DNA of 64,000 nt from Chromobacterium alticapitis (GTDB taxonomy: Bacteria > Pseudomonadota > Gammaproteobacteria > Burkholderiales > Chromobacteriaceae): assembly GCF_002924365.1 (NCBI RefSeq), contig NZ_PQWB01000045.1:1-64000 (forward strand), read 5' to 3'. Numbering within the stretch: position 1 is the first letter of the stretch; each line of letters begins with the position of its first letter. The notes below the pieces were generated by a model. It ran no database searches and was not told the DNA's origin. It worked only from the letters and a program-made list of their open reading frames with translations. Below, piece by piece: positions 29,366 to 39,106 of this stretch. Both the position numbers and the translations under genes were made by a program.

Positions 29366-30364
29366 TCAAACGGGCGGCGGAACCATGTCGCCCCGCGCCG
29401 CGAAACTGCCACGGTACTGGCCGGGCGTCACGCCCATACGGCGCAGAAAGACGCGGCGTAGGTTCTGCTCATCGCCCAGCCCGCACAGGGCGGCAATGCG
29501 CTTGAGCGGCAGATCCGTCTCTTCCAGCGCGCGGCAGGCCGCCTCCAGGCGCATCGCTTCAACCATCCTGGCGGGCGTTTGCCCGGTTTGGGCGGCGTAA
29601 ACGCGCGCGAAGGTGCGCGGCGTCATGCCGGCTTGCGCGGCAAGCCTATCTACGCGCAAATCCTGGTCCAGATGGTCAGCCATCCAGCCATGCAGCGCCG
29701 AAAAATGGCCGCGATCCGCCGCCTGGGCAGCCAGCGGCGCGCTGAACTGGGATTGTCCGCCGGCGCGCTTGATGAACATCACCAATTGCCGCGCCGTCTC
29801 GATTGCGGCCTGATGGCCGAAATCCTCTTCGATCAGCGCCAGCGCCAGATCAATGCCGGCGCTGACGCCGGCGGAGGTCCATACCGCGCCGTCGCGGATG
29901 AAGATCTTGTCCGGATCTATTTCCGCCATCGGGCATGCCGACTGCAGCCGCTCCGCCCATTCCCAATGCGTGGTCGCGCGGCGGCCATCCAGCAAGCCGG
30001 CCTCCGCGAGCAAAAAAGCTCCCGTACAGATCGAGCACACGCGACGCGCCGACGGCGCCCGCTCGCGCAGCCAACCCGCCATGAATGGCGAAACATAGTA
30101 TTCCGCGCCGCGGCAGCCGCCAGGCGCTATCAACGTGTCTATGGCCAGGCCGTCCAGCGAGGACAACGCGACAGTCATGAGCTGCGGGCCCGCGCTGCAG
30201 GCGACCAGCCCGCCGCCTTCCGACGCCACGATCAGTTCGTAAAGCGGCGGCTGGCTATGGCGGCTGGCCGTGAACAAGGCTTGCAGCGGTCCGCTCAGGT
30301 CCAGCAGGTTCATGTCCTCGTGCGCCAGCAAGACGACGCGCAAGGGCAGTTTTCGTCCGGCCAT
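29366..30364 (-). CDS. GlxA-family regulator (DJ-1/PfpI domain plus AraC domain)
   Basis: A 332-residue protein. Residues about 6-190 are a DJ-1/PfpI glutamine-amidotransferase-like domain with the nucleophile elbow SICTGAFLLAEAGLLDGRRAT; residues about 215-325 are an AraC-type double helix-turn-helix (RLAAQAGMTPRTFARVYAAQTG, then ALCGLGDEQNLRRVFLRRMG). It begins 2 bp after an exported DJ-1 paralogue, so the two are one transcription unit. Confidence 0.92.
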   Translation of the reverse strand: MAGRKLPLRVVLLAHEDMNLLDLSGPLQALFTASRHSQPPLYELIVASEGGGLVACSAGPQLMTVALSSLDGLAIDTLIAPGGCRGAEYYVSPFMAGWLRERAPSARRVCSICTGAFLLAEAGLLDGRRATTHWEWAERLQSACPMAEIDPDKIFIRDGAVWTSAGVSAGIDLALALIEEDFGHQAAIETARQLVMFIKRAGGQSQFSAPLAAQAADRGHFSALHGWMADHLDQDLRVDRLAAQAGMTPRTFARVYAAQTGQTPARMVEAMRLEAACRALEETDLPLKRIAALCGLGDEQNLRRVFLRRMGVTPGQYRGSFAARGDMVPPPV

Positions 30365-30366
30365 GC

Positions 30367-31521
30367 TCAGTCTTTGAAGTTTGGATATTCGAATACCTGG
30401 GCGACGCCGAAGGCTGTGGAGCGCCCGTAGCGCGCCGCGATGTCCGCCAGCGCGCCATCCAGCGCCTTGCCAGGCTGCGCCGCGCCAACTTGAAGAGCGG
30501 GCAGCGCCGCGGCTGCCGCTTGCCGAGCCGGCGGGTCGGGCAAAACAGTCAAACCGTGCCGGGTGGAAAGCGGCGCGGGACTCGCGGCGACCAGATAGGC
30601 GCGGCTGCGGCCGGTGGAGGAATACGCGTCGGCAGTCAGCGCCAGCGCGGCCTCGTCCAGCCCCGCCGACAATGGCAGGCTGAACGCGTCCGCTTCGTGC
30701 AGCCAGCGATTGGCGTAGACCACCTCGGCCAGCGCCCAGGCATTGACGCCTAGCCTCGGATGAAAGGCGTCGCTGTCATGTTTGGCGCTCCAGTCAGCCA
30801 GGCCCAGCCGGGCGGCGAGCGACGCGGCGCTCGCCCTGCCTGCCATGGCCTCCACCAAAGCGATGGAGAGCGGCAGCGCGGCGCTGACGCCGGCGCTCGA
30901 TACCCAGTTGCCGTCCGCCACATAGCGCGCGTTTTTCACCCATCGGATATCGGCATGATGCTCCAGTCTATGCGACTCGGTAGACCAGTGGGCGGTGGCG
31001 CGGCGGTCTTTCATCAGGCCGGTGTCGGCTACGATCAAGGCGCCGTTGCAGATGCTGACCAAGGTCGCGCCGGCCTCGGCCTGCCGCTTCAGCCAGCGCA
31101 GTGCTTCAGGCGTTTCCCGCATCGCGGGCACCACGACGTAATCCGCGCCTTCCGGATGACTAGCGTCGAACGCGTCCAGCGTGGACTGCGCAAGAAAGCG
31201 GAAGCCCGGCGCGCCCAGATCGGTAAAGGTTTCGACAGGGCCGGGCCTGGACGATAGCGCCGCGACATCGGCCGCGCCGGATTCGGACAAGATGCTGAAC
31301 GGCACCAGGAAATCGCTAAGCTCGGTTCCGCTGTTCTCGCCTATGATCGCCACCAGCGGCTTGCCATGGCCGGCGCGCAGCCGGGGCGAGGGAATCGCCG
31401 CCCCGTTTCCCGCCGGCGCGGCGCCATCCAGAGCAGGCGGCATTTCGGCGCAAGCGGCCAGCGCTAGGGATAATCCGGTCGCGGCGGCGATCCGGCGGAT
31501 GCGGCTTCCAGAAACAGGCAT
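30367..31521 (-). CDS. Exported DJ-1/PfpI-family lipoprotein
   Basis: A 384-residue protein. The start MPVSGSRIRRIAAATGLSLA leads to the lipobox LAAC (Cys24), so a lipid-anchored envelope location is likely. GGAG precedes the ATG. The DJ-1/PfpI core (about 60-260) includes VAIIGENSGTELSDFLVPF and SICNGALIVADTGLMKDRRATAHW, closely paralleling the GlxA gene downstream. The C-terminal region (LHEADAFSLPLSAGLDEAAL ...) is unassigned and lacks an AraC domain. Ligand unknown. Confidence 0.82.
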   Translation of the reverse strand: MPVSGSRIRRIAAATGLSLALAACAEMPPALDGAAPAGNGAAIPSPRLRAGHGKPLVAIIGENSGTELSDFLVPFSILSESGAADVAALSSRPGPVETFTDLGAPGFRFLAQSTLDAFDASHPEGADYVVVPAMRETPEALRWLKRQAEAGATLVSICNGALIVADTGLMKDRRATAHWSTESHRLEHHADIRWVKNARYVADGNWVSSAGVSAALPLSIALVEAMAGRASAASLAARLGLADWSAKHDSDAFHPRLGVNAWALAEVVYANRWLHEADAFSLPLSAGLDEAALALTADAYSSTGRSRAYLVAASPAPLSTRHGLTVLPDPPARQAAAAALPALQVGAAQPGKALDGALADIAARYGRSTAFGVAQVFEYPNFKD

Positions 31522-31667
31522 GGCGGGCTCCGGTGAGATGACGAAAGGATTGTAACTCGCCCTCAAACTGGCATGAATGACGGAAAACCATCAATTTCTG
31601 CCACATGCATTATTCAGGAGAATGATTCAGATGCCGCGGAGCGGGCGCCTGGATGGCGATCCTGCGC

Positions 31668-32198
31668 TCAGTCAAGGACTCCGTGCGCATCCGCCGGCAT
31701 ATCCAGCGCGGAGGTCAGTACGGCCCACTCCAGCCGTTTTTGCTCAAACTTCAGGGTATGCGCAGGGCTGGAGGACGGCAGGCGGACGATCCGGCACCGG
31801 GCGGCATGGCTGTCTAGCGATTTCAGGCCGTGCTTCGCGGCCGTGGCGCCATTGAAAGCGATCATGCGCAGTTTGGGCAGGCTCTCGATCAGTTCCCGCA
31901 GATCGTTGCGGGTTTCCTTGCGGATGGCAGCGTCCAGGCTGCCTTTGCGTTCTGCCTGGGCGATCACGTCCCACAGGCCTATGCCATGCCGCAGCAGCGT
32001 TTGCAAACGCTGTTCGTATGACAGCGCCCGCAGGTCGACGTCGATGACGGCGCCGACCAGCTCCCAGAATTTGTTTTGCGGATAGGCGTAGTACTGAGCG
32101 GCGGCCAGGGAGGCGTCTCCGGGCAGCGAGCCCAGTATCAGCAGGCGCGTGTCGCCGTTCACCACTGGCGGGAAGCTGCGCTTGCCTGGCTCCGCCAT
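31668..32198 (-). CDS. DNA-deoxyinosine (hypoxanthine) glycosylase, UDG superfamily
   Basis: A 176-residue protein. LLILGSLPGDASLAAAQYYAYPQNKFWELVG is the active-site region of the family-6 uracil/hypoxanthine-DNA glycosylases; the C-terminal LPSSSPAHTLKFEQKRLEW matches the DNA-intercalating loop. It removes deaminated adenine in base-excision repair. The start lies 1 bp after the rnhB stop, so it is probably the last gene of the lpx-rnhB run. Confidence 0.9.
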   Translation of the reverse strand: MAEPGKRSFPPVVNGDTRLLILGSLPGDASLAAAQYYAYPQNKFWELVGAVIDVDLRALSYEQRLQTLLRHGIGLWDVIAQAERKGSLDAAIRKETRNDLRELIESLPKLRMIAFNGATAAKHGLKSLDSHAARCRIVRLPSSSPAHTLKFEQKRLEWAVLTSALDMPADAHGVLD

Positions 32199-32199
32199 C

Positions 32200-32787
32200 T
32201 CAGAACAACTGGCCCTGCTGGCGCGCCAGCCAGACCTTGACTGGGCCGAAGGTCTTGCGATGGACCGGCAGCGCGCCGTGGGCTTCGATGGCGGCCAGGT
32301 GTTCAGCGGTGGGGTAGCCTTTGTGGCGGGCGAAGCCGTATTGCGGATGCAGCGCGTCCAGCGCCACCAGCTCCGCATCGCGCGCGGTCTTGGCCAGGAT
32401 GGACGCGGCGGAAATGGCCGGCACCTTGGCGTCGCCCTTGACGATGGCCTCGCCCGGCACCGGCAGATGCTTGGGCACGCGGTTGCCGTCTATCTGCGCC
32501 AGGTCCGGCCGCACCGACAGGCCTTCCACGGCGCGGGTCATGGCCAGCATGGTGGCCTGCAGGATGTTGAGCTTGTCTATCTCTTCCACGCTGGCGCTGG
32601 CGATGCACCAGGCCAATGCGTCGCGCTTGATTTGCTCTGCCAGCGCATCGCGCTTGGCTTCGCTCAACACCTTGGAGTCGGCCAGGCCGCCGATGGGCTT
32701 GGCCGGGTCCAGGATGACCGCGGCGGCGAACACCGCCCCGGCCAGCGGGCCGCGGCCCGCTTCGTCCACGCCGCAAATCAATGGCAT
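32200..32787 (-). CDS. rnhB: Ribonuclease HII
   Basis: A 195-residue enzyme that cuts RNA in RNA/DNA hybrids and misinserted ribonucleotides. [20 protein letters not shown] carries the first two acidic residues (DE), [10 protein letters not shown] and [21 protein letters not shown] the remaining catalytic set. Its start overlaps the lpxB stop by 10 bp. Typical Neisseriales context. Confidence 0.96.
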   Translation of the reverse strand: MPLICGVDEAGRGPLAGAVFAAAVILDPAKPIGGLADSKVLSEAKRDALAEQIKRDALAWCIASASVEEIDKLNILQATMLAMTRAVEGLSVRPDLAQIDGNRVPKHLPVPGEAIVKGDAKVPAISAASILAKTARDAELVALDALHPQYGFARHKGYPTAEHLAAIEAHGALPVHRKTFGPVKVWLARQQGQLF

Positions 32788-33950
32788 CTCGCCACCTCAA
32801 GCACCGCGCGCGCGGCGCGGCTGGCCGTGTCCTGGCGCAGCGACAGATGCAGCTCGGTGAAAGCCTTGACCATTTCGGCGCGCGCGGCGGTATCGCTGTA
32901 CAGCCTTATCATTTCGTCCGCCAGCTTCTGCGGCGTGGCTTGCTTTTGCAGCAACTCCGGCACCACGAAACGGCCGCACAGGATATTGGGCAGGCCCACG
33001 TAAGGCAGCTTGATCTTGCGCTTGACCAGGCGGTAAGTCAGCGCGGACAGCTTGTAGCTGATGACCATGGGCCGTTTGGTCAGCGCCACTTCCAGCGTGG
33101 CCGTGCCGCTGGTCACCAGCACCACGTCGCTGGCTATCATCGCCATCTGGGCATGGCCGAACAGCTTGCGAATGGGCAGATCGCGCGCCTTGAACTGATA
33201 CAGCATGCGCTCGAACTGGTCCAGCGTGGCGCGGGTGGCCAGGGGCACCAGGAACTGCGCGTTCGGATATTGCCGCAACAGCAAGCGGGCGGTGTCCAGA
33301 TAGACCGGCGCCATGTAGTCCAGCTCGCTGCGCCGGCTGCCCGGCATCAAGGTGAACACCGGCACATCCAGCGGCAGGCCCAATTGCTCGCGCATGGCGG
33401 CCTGATCGGGCTCCAGCGGGATCTCGCTAGCCAGGGGGTGGCCGACATAGGTGACCGGGATGCTGGCTTGGCGATACAGCGGCGGCTCCATGGGAAACAG
33501 GCACAGCACATGGTTGACCGCGCGGCCTATCTTCTGGATGCGCTCCGGACGCCAAGTCCAGATGGACGGGCTGACGTAATGCACGGTGGGCACGCCGTCC
33601 TTCTTCAGGGCCGTCTCCAGCGCCAGGTTGAAATCCGGCGCGTCTATGCCGATGAACACGTCCGGCTTTTCCGCTAGCAACTGTTCGCGCAGCTGGCGGC
33701 GGATGCGCAGCAATTCCGGCAGGCTCTTCAAGACTTCGGAGTAGCCGCGCACCGCCAGCTTTTCCTGCGGCACCATGCTGTGGAAGCCCCTGGCCTCCAT
33801 TCTGGGACCGCCGATGCCGGCGAACTCGATGTCGCTGCGATGCGCGCGCAGCGCGTCCATCAGATGGGCGCCCAATAGATCGCCGGAGGCCTCCCCGGCC
33901 ACCATGGCGACTTTCAGCGCCCCTTTTCGCTTGAACAGGTGATCGCTCAT
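32778..33950 (-). CDS. lpxB: Lipid-A-disaccharide synthase
   Basis: A 390-residue GT19 glycosyltransferase joining UDP-2,3-diacylglucosamine and lipid X at the inner membrane. Signature segments are [69 protein letters not shown]-like [14 protein letters not shown], and [22 protein letters not shown]. The start MSDHLF at 33950 lies 4 bp after the lpxA stop. Confidence 0.97.
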   Translation of the reverse strand: MSDHLFKRKGALKVAMVAGEASGDLLGAHLMDALRAHRSDIEFAGIGGPRMEARGFHSMVPQEKLAVRGYSEVLKSLPELLRIRRQLREQLLAEKPDVFIGIDAPDFNLALETALKKDGVPTVHYVSPSIWTWRPERIQKIGRAVNHVLCLFPMEPPLYRQASIPVTYVGHPLASEIPLEPDQAAMREQLGLPLDVPVFTLMPGSRRSELDYMAPVYLDTARLLLRQYPNAQFLVPLATRATLDQFERMLYQFKARDLPIRKLFGHAQMAMIASDVVLVTSGTATLEVALTKRPMVISYKLSALTYRLVKRKIKLPYVGLPNILCGRFVVPELLQKQATPQKLADEMIRLYSDTAARAEMVKAFTELHLSLRQDTASRAARAVLEVARCH

Positions 33951-33954
33951 AAGC

Positions 33955-34731
33955 TCAGCGTATGATTCCTCGCGCCGATTGCTCGAAGAAGCGCGTGAAC
34001 GACGCCAGTTCCGCATGGCCCTCGCCGGCCTCGGTCAGGATGGCGGCCTTGGCTTCATCGTACGGCAGGCCCTGGCGGTACAGCGTCTTGTAGGCGTTGC
34101 GCACGCGGCGGATTTGCTCCGGCGTGAAGCCGCGCCGCTTCATGCCTTCCACGTTGATGCCGGATGGCACGGCGCGGTTGCCGTGGGCGGTGACGAAGGG
34201 CGGGATATCCTGCGCCACGGCGCTGGCGAAGGCGGTCATCGCGTGCTCGCCTATCACGGCGAACTGGTGCACGCTGGTGAAGCCGCCCAGGAACACCCAG
34301 TCGCCGATGTGAACGTGGCCGGCCAGCGTCGCGTTGTTGGCGAAGATGGTGTGGTTGCCCACCTGGCAGTCATGCGCGATATGCACGTAAGCCATCACCC
34401 AGTTGTCGTTGCCGATGCGGGTGACGCCGACGTCCTGGGCGGTGCCGGTATTGAAGGTGCAGAACTCGCGTATGGTGTTGTTGTCGCCGATTTCCAGGCG
34501 CGTCGGCTCTCCCGCGTACTTCTTGTCCTGCGGCTGGGCGCCCAGCGAGCAGAACTGGAACACGCGGTTGTTCTTGCCGATGCTGGTATGGCCTTCTATC
34601 ACCACGTGCGGGCCTATCCAGCTGCCGGCGCCGATGCTGACATGGGGGCCGATGATGGAGTAAGCGCCGATTTCGACGTCGTCGGCGATTTGCGCCTTGG
34701 GGTCGACGATGGCGGTCGGATGAATGGTCAT
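33955..34731 (-). CDS. lpxA: UDP-N-acetylglucosamine acyltransferase
   Basis: A 258-residue left-handed beta-helix enzyme that adds the first acyl chain in lipid A synthesis. Hexapeptide repeats run through the first 190 residues ([20 protein letters not shown] ...), with the catalytic His in [13 protein letters not shown] and [13 protein letters not shown] downstream. The C-terminal helical part ([18 protein letters not shown]) is as usual. Only 1 bp separates it from fabZ. Confidence 0.97.
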   Translation of the reverse strand: MTIHPTAIVDPKAQIADDVEIGAYSIIGPHVSIGAGSWIGPHVVIEGHTSIGKNNRVFQFCSLGAQPQDKKYAGEPTRLEIGDNNTIREFCTFNTGTAQDVGVTRIGNDNWVMAYVHIAHDCQVGNHTIFANNATLAGHVHIGDWVFLGGFTSVHQFAVIGEHAMTAFASAVAQDIPPFVTAHGNRAVPSGINVEGMKRRGFTPEQIRRVRNAYKTLYRQGLPYDEAKAAILTEAGEGHAELASFTRFFEQSARGIIR

Positions 34732-34732
34732 A

Positions 34733-35185
34733 TCACACCTCGCGCTTGGCGCACATGATTTCCGCTTCGCACGCCACCTGGCCGTCCACCAGCGCGCGCG
34801 CCGCGTACTTGCCAATGCCGCGCTTCAGCGCGATCTGCTCCACTTCGAACACCAGTTGGTCGCCCGGCACCACCTGGCGCTTGAAGCGCGCGTTGTCGAT
34901 GCCGACGAAGAAGTACAGTTCGTTCTCGGCGCGCTCGCCTTGGCTCTTGATCGCCAGAATGCCGGCGGCCTGGGCCAGGGCCTCGATGATCAGCACGCCC
35001 GGCATCACCGGATATTGCTCGAAATGGCCGACGAAGAATGGTTCGTTGATGGTGACGTTCTTCAGCGCCTTGATGCGGGTGTTGGCTTCGAATTCGGTGA
35101 CGCGGTCAACCAGCAGGAACGGGTAGCGATGCGGCAGATAGCGCATGATCTCGCGGACGTCGATCGAGACTGCGTGTTCACTCAT
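34733..35185 (-). CDS. fabZ: (3R)-hydroxyacyl-ACP dehydratase
   Basis: A 150-residue hot-dog fold enzyme of fatty acid synthesis. [17 protein letters not shown] carries the catalytic His, and [23 protein letters not shown] the catalytic Glu. The ATG at 35185 is preferred because AAGGA lies 9 nt upstream; the in-frame ATG at 35194 has the site too close. Its start overlaps the end of lpxD. Confidence 0.96.
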   Translation of the reverse strand: MSEHAVSIDVREIMRYLPHRYPFLLVDRVTEFEANTRIKALKNVTINEPFFVGHFEQYPVMPGVLIIEALAQAAGILAIKSQGERAENELYFFVGIDNARFKRQVVPGDQLVFEVEQIALKRGIGKYAARALVDGQVACEAEIMCAKREV

Positions 35186-36224
35186 GGGATTCATCCTTCG
35201 ATTTTTTCAGTGTTTCCAGTTCCCGCTCAAGCTGCTTGACGCGCTTGGCGAAGTCATCCAGATGGCGGACGTGGACGGCGTTGGCCAACCAGTCCTTCAT
35301 GCTTTGCAGCGGGTAGGACGAGGCGTAGGTGCCGGCTTCCTTGATGGTTTTGGACACCAAGGTGCCGCCGCCGATGTGTGTGCGGGCCGCCACTTCGATA
35401 TGGCCGACGAACATCGCCGCGCCGCCTACCGTGCAGCGCGCGCCTATCTTGGTGCTGCCGGCGATGCCGACGCAGCCGGCGATGGCTGTGTGTTCGCCGA
35501 TGTCGACGTTATGCGCGATCTGCACCAGATTGTCTATCTTGGCGCCCTTGCGTATCACGGTATCCGCCAGCGCGCCGCGGTCCACCGTGGTGTTGGCGCC
35601 GATTTCCACGTCGTCTTCCAGCACCACGCGGCCGGTTTGCGGGATCTTGAACCAGTGGTCCTTGTCCCAGGCCAGGCCAAAGCCGTCGCCGCCGATCACG
35701 CTGCCGGAATGCACGCCGACACGGTTGCCGATCACACAGCCATGGTAAACAGTGACATTGGGGTAAAGCGTGACGTCGTCGCCGATCACGCAGCCGTCGC
35801 CAACCACGGCGCCGGGCATGATGCGGCAGCGCTCGCCGATGACGACATTGTCGCCCACCGTGGCGTTGGCCGCGATTTCGCTGCTGGCGGCTATGCGGCA
35901 ATCCTCGCCCACCACGGCGCGCGGATGGATGCCGGCGCGCAGCGCTTTGGGCGGATGGAACAAGGTAGCCAAGCGCGCGAAGTACAGGTAAGGGTCTGCC
36001 GTGACGATGCGCGAACGGCCGTCCAGTTCGGCGGCCAGCGCTTCGTTGACGATCAGCGCTTCGGCTTGGCTTTCCTGCATCTGGCGGCGGAATTTCGGGC
36101 TGGAGACAAAGGCGATCTCGCCCTGCCCCGCCCGCTCCAGCGGCGCCAGCCGCGCGACGGCCAGATCCGGGCCGCGCAGCTCGCCGCCCAGTTGTTCAAC
36201 GATGTAAGAGAGTGTGTAGGACAT
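35178..36224 (-). CDS. lpxD: UDP-3-O-acylglucosamine N-acyltransferase
   Basis: A 348-residue enzyme, third step of lipid A synthesis. The N-terminal uridine-binding domain ([17 protein letters not shown] ... [13 protein letters not shown]) is followed by hexapeptide repeats ([18 protein letters not shown] ... [16 protein letters not shown]) with the catalytic His in [13 protein letters not shown]. The C-terminal helix ([19 protein letters not shown]) is usual. No Shine-Dalgarno sequence is visible; a terminator-like hairpin lies just before the ATG. Confidence 0.96.
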   Translation of the reverse strand: MSYTLSYIVEQLGGELRGPDLAVARLAPLERAGQGEIAFVSSPKFRRQMQESQAEALIVNEALAAELDGRSRIVTADPYLYFARLATLFHPPKALRAGIHPRAVVGEDCRIAASSEIAANATVGDNVVIGERCRIMPGAVVGDGCVIGDDVTLYPNVTVYHGCVIGNRVGVHSGSVIGGDGFGLAWDKDHWFKIPQTGRVVLEDDVEIGANTTVDRGALADTVIRKGAKIDNLVQIAHNVDIGEHTAIAGCVGIAGSTKIGARCTVGGAAMFVGHIEVAARTHIGGGTLVSKTIKEAGTYASSYPLQSMKDWLANAVHVRHLDDFAKRVKQLERELETLKKSKDESHE

Positions 36225-36253
36225 CAAAAACAAAGCCGACCGGGGGTCGGCTT
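36225..36253 (-). terminator. Hairpin with T-run directly before lpxD
   Basis: On the minus strand AAGCCGAC-CCCCG-GTCGGCTT is followed by TGTTTTTG and at once by the lpxD ATG. It has the form of an intrinsic terminator or attenuator between skp and lpxD. Confidence 0.5.
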
Positions 36254-36275
36254 ACTCCGGTAACGGTTGAAACGA

Positions 36276-36761
36276 TTACTTGTCCAGCTCTTTGAGCACT
36301 TGCGGCGTCAAGTCGAACTTCGGATTGATGTACACCGCTTCCTGCAGGATCAGATCGTAGTTTTCGCGCTGGGCGATTTCCTTGACCATGCGGTTGGCCC
36401 GCTCGGTCACGCCTGCGAATTCCTCGTTGCGGCGCTGGTTGTAATCTTCAGCCAGCTCGCGCGACTTGGCGCGGTAATCGCGATCCAGGCTCGCGTATTC
36501 GCGCTCGAAACGCTTGCGGTCGTCCGAGGACAGGCTATTGCCTCCCAGCAGCGTTTCGAGTTCCTTGGCGCGCGCCTCCATCTTCTTCAGCTCGCCGCGG
36601 CGAACCGCGAACTCGGTATCGAGCTTCTTGTAGATGGCGATGGCGGCGCCGGCTTCGCGATAAATGCGCTCTACGTTGATGTAACCGAGCTTGAAGTCGG
36701 CGGCATGAACCGGCAAGGCCGCCATGCAGGCGATCGCCAACCACCCTTTCCATGATTTCAT
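36276..36761 (-). CDS. skp: Periplasmic chaperone Skp/OmpH
   Basis: A 161-residue protein with a signal peptide ending at VHA-ADF (about residue 21). The mature part starts FKLGYINVERIYREAG and is mostly charged coiled coil (LKKMEARAKELETLL ... KRFEREYASLDRDYRAKSRE), the tentacle arms of Skp, ending YDLILQEAVYINPKFDLTPQVL. It chaperones unfolded outer-membrane proteins to BamA, encoded just upstream. Confidence 0.95.
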   Translation of the reverse strand: MKSWKGWLAIACMAALPVHAADFKLGYINVERIYREAGAAIAIYKKLDTEFAVRRGELKKMEARAKELETLLGGNSLSSDDRKRFEREYASLDRDYRAKSRELAEDYNQRRNEEFAGVTERANRMVKEIAQRENYDLILQEAVYINPKFDLTPQVLKELDK

Positions 36762-36782
36762 GTATCCGTCCTCAAGAAGCGA

Positions 36783-39098
36783 TTAGAAGGTCGTGCCCAT
36801 CTGGAACTGGAACGTCTGCAGCTTATCGTTCTGTTCCTTCTTCAACGGCCTGGCCAAGCTGAATTTCATCGGCCCCATGGGCGACAGCCAAGTCAGCGCC
36901 ACGCCCGTGGAGTAGCGGAAGCCGTCGCTGGCCGAGCTGTGTATCCCCAAGGCATTCTGCTGGCTGGTGATATTGGTGTTCCACAAGGTGCCGGCATCCA
37001 GGAAGGCGCTCAGGCGCACGGACTTATTATCCTTCAAGCCCGGCATCGGGAACAGGATTTCCGCGTTGGCCACCGCCTTGCGGTTACCGCCCAGATAAGA
37101 GGCTGCAACCGAATCGTAAGGGCCGATGCTGCTGGTATCATAGCCGCGCACGGAGCCCAGGCCGCCCAGATAGAAGTTCTGGAAGAACGGCAGCACCTTG
37201 GTCTTGCCGTAACCATCCGCGTAACCCAATTCGCCGTTCAGCATCAGGGTGAAGTTCTTGGACAGCGGGAAGTACCAGGTCTGCTGGTGGGTCAGGCGAT
37301 AGTATTCCAGCGAACCGCCCGGCAGGCCCGCGTCGAGGCCCACGCGGATGGACGCGCCGCGAGTCGGCCACAGCGCGCTGTCGCGGGTGTCGCGGCCCCA
37401 GCTGACGGTGCCCAGCAAGGTGTTGTTGCTCGAGCCGTACTGATTGACGAAATCAATGTATTGCTGCGGGCTGTTGACGTAGGTGGTGATGTCGGTTTTT
37501 TCCGCGCCCAACGTGAAGTTGACGCGGTCATACTCGGTGATCGGCACGCCGAAACGCACATCGGCGCCTATGGTGCCGGTCTTGTACGCCGAAATCGACG
37601 TCGCATCCGGGTTGTAGACGCGGTCGTACACGTCATAGCCCAGGCTCACGCCGTCCGGCGTGTAGTACGGATCGGTGAACGACAGGGAATAGTTTTTGTT
37701 CACCTTGCCGGTGGACATGCCCAGCGACATGTATTTGCCGGAGCCGAAGATATTGCTCTGCGAGATGTTGGCGCCCAGCACCAGGCCTTCGCCCTGCACA
37801 TAGCCCAAGCTGCCGGAGATGCTGCCGGTGGAGCGTTCTTTCAGGCTGATGTTCATGTCCACCTGGTCGGGCGCATCCGCCACCGCCGGCGTTTCGACGT
37901 TCACATCGTCGAAGTAGCCCAGCAGCTCCAGGCGCTCCTTGCTGCGCTTGACGTCGGCGGCGCTATACGGCGCGCCTTCCATCTGGCGCAGCTCGCGGCG
38001 GATCACTTCGTCGCGGGTCTTGCTGTTGCCTGCCACGTTGACGCGGCGGACATAGGTCTTGCGGCCCGGATCGACGAAGAAGGTGAAGGCCGCGGTCTGC
38101 TTGTCGTGGTCGATGTCCGGCAGCACGTTGACGTTGGCGAAGGCATAGCCGGCGTCGCCCAGACGATCGCTGATCGCCTTGACCGCTTCGGTCACCTTCT
38201 CGTTGTTGAAGGTGTCGCCGCTCTTGATGTCGATCAGCTTGCGCAGATCCGCTTCCGGCACTTTCAGATCGCCGGCCAGCCGCACGTCGGAAACGGCGAA
38301 TTTCTTGCCTTCGTGCACATTGATGATCAGGAACATCGACTGCTTGTCCGGGCTGATGGAGACCTGGGACGAATCGATACCGAACTCCATATAGCCCTGG
38401 TTCTGATAGAAGGCCTTCAGTTTTTCCAGATCGCCGGTCAGCTTTTGCTTGGAGTACTGGTCGTCCTTGGTGATCCAGGACAGCCAGCCGCCGGTGGTCA
38501 GGCTGAATTCATCCAGCAGCTTGGACTGAGAGAACGCATCGGCGCCGACGATGCGGATTTCCTGAATCCGCGCCGTCACGCCTTCCGTGATGTCCAGCGT
38601 CACCGATACGCGGTTGCGCTCCAGCTTGGTGACGGACGGCGTGATCTCGACCGAGTATTTGCCTCGGCTGTAATACTGGCGCTTCAACTCCTGAACCGCG
38701 CCGTCCAGCAAAGCCTGGTCGAAGATCAACGACTCGGCGAAGCCATTGTCCTTCAAGGCCTTCTTCAGCTGATCCTTGCTGAATTCCTTGGCGCCGTTGA
38801 TGTTCAGCTGCGTGATCACCGGGCGCTCGGCCACGGTCACGATCAAGGTATCGCCACGGTTTTCCACGCGGACATCATTGAAGAAGCCGGTATTGAACAG
38901 CGCCTTGATCGACTCCTGCGCCTTGGCATCGTTGAACGTATCGCCGACCTTGACCGGCAGATAGTTGAAGACCGTGCCCGGCTCGGTACGCTGCAGGCCC
39001 TCAACACGAATATCCTTGATGACAAAAGGATCGGCAGCCATCGCGACGGAGGCCATGGACAGGCCCAGCACGGCCGCCGAAAGTAGCTTCAATTTCAT
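36783..39098 (-). CDS. bamA: Outer membrane protein assembly factor BamA
   Basis: A 771-residue Omp85 protein. The signal peptide is MKLKLLSAAVLGLSMASVAM-A; five POTRA domains fill about residues 22-420 (FVIKDIRVEGLQRTEPGTVF ... KTYVRRVNVAGNSKTRDEVI). The barrel includes LGGLGSVRGYDTSSIGP (the VRGF-type loop-6 motif) and ends in FQFQMGTTF, with a C-terminal Phe as in outer-membrane barrels. It lies between rseP and skp, as is usual. Confidence 0.97.
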   Translation of the reverse strand: MKLKLLSAAVLGLSMASVAMAADPFVIKDIRVEGLQRTEPGTVFNYLPVKVGDTFNDAKAQESIKALFNTGFFNDVRVENRGDTLIVTVAERPVITQLNINGAKEFSKDQLKKALKDNGFAESLIFDQALLDGAVQELKRQYYSRGKYSVEITPSVTKLERNRVSVTLDITEGVTARIQEIRIVGADAFSQSKLLDEFSLTTGGWLSWITKDDQYSKQKLTGDLEKLKAFYQNQGYMEFGIDSSQVSISPDKQSMFLIINVHEGKKFAVSDVRLAGDLKVPEADLRKLIDIKSGDTFNNEKVTEAVKAISDRLGDAGYAFANVNVLPDIDHDKQTAAFTFFVDPGRKTYVRRVNVAGNSKTRDEVIRRELRQMEGAPYSAADVKRSKERLELLGYFDDVNVETPAVADAPDQVDMNISLKERSTGSISGSLGYVQGEGLVLGANISQSNIFGSGKYMSLGMSTGKVNKNYSLSFTDPYYTPDGVSLGYDVYDRVYNPDATSISAYKTGTIGADVRFGVPITEYDRVNFTLGAEKTDITTYVNSPQQYIDFVNQYGSSNNTLLGTVSWGRDTRDSALWPTRGASIRVGLDAGLPGGSLEYYRLTHQQTWYFPLSKNFTLMLNGELGYADGYGKTKVLPFFQNFYLGGLGSVRGYDTSSIGPYDSVAASYLGGNRKAVANAEILFPMPGLKDNKSVRLSAFLDAGTLWNTNITSQQNALGIHSSASDGFRYSTGVALTWLSPMGPMKFSLARPLKKEQNDKLQTFQFQMGTTF

Positions 39099-39106
39099 AG
39101 GTATGT

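Noticed and set aside
36939-39086. 715-codon open frame opposite bamA
   Set aside because: It mirrors bamA, is rich in His/Arg/Val repeats typical of antisense frames, and lacks a ribosome site.
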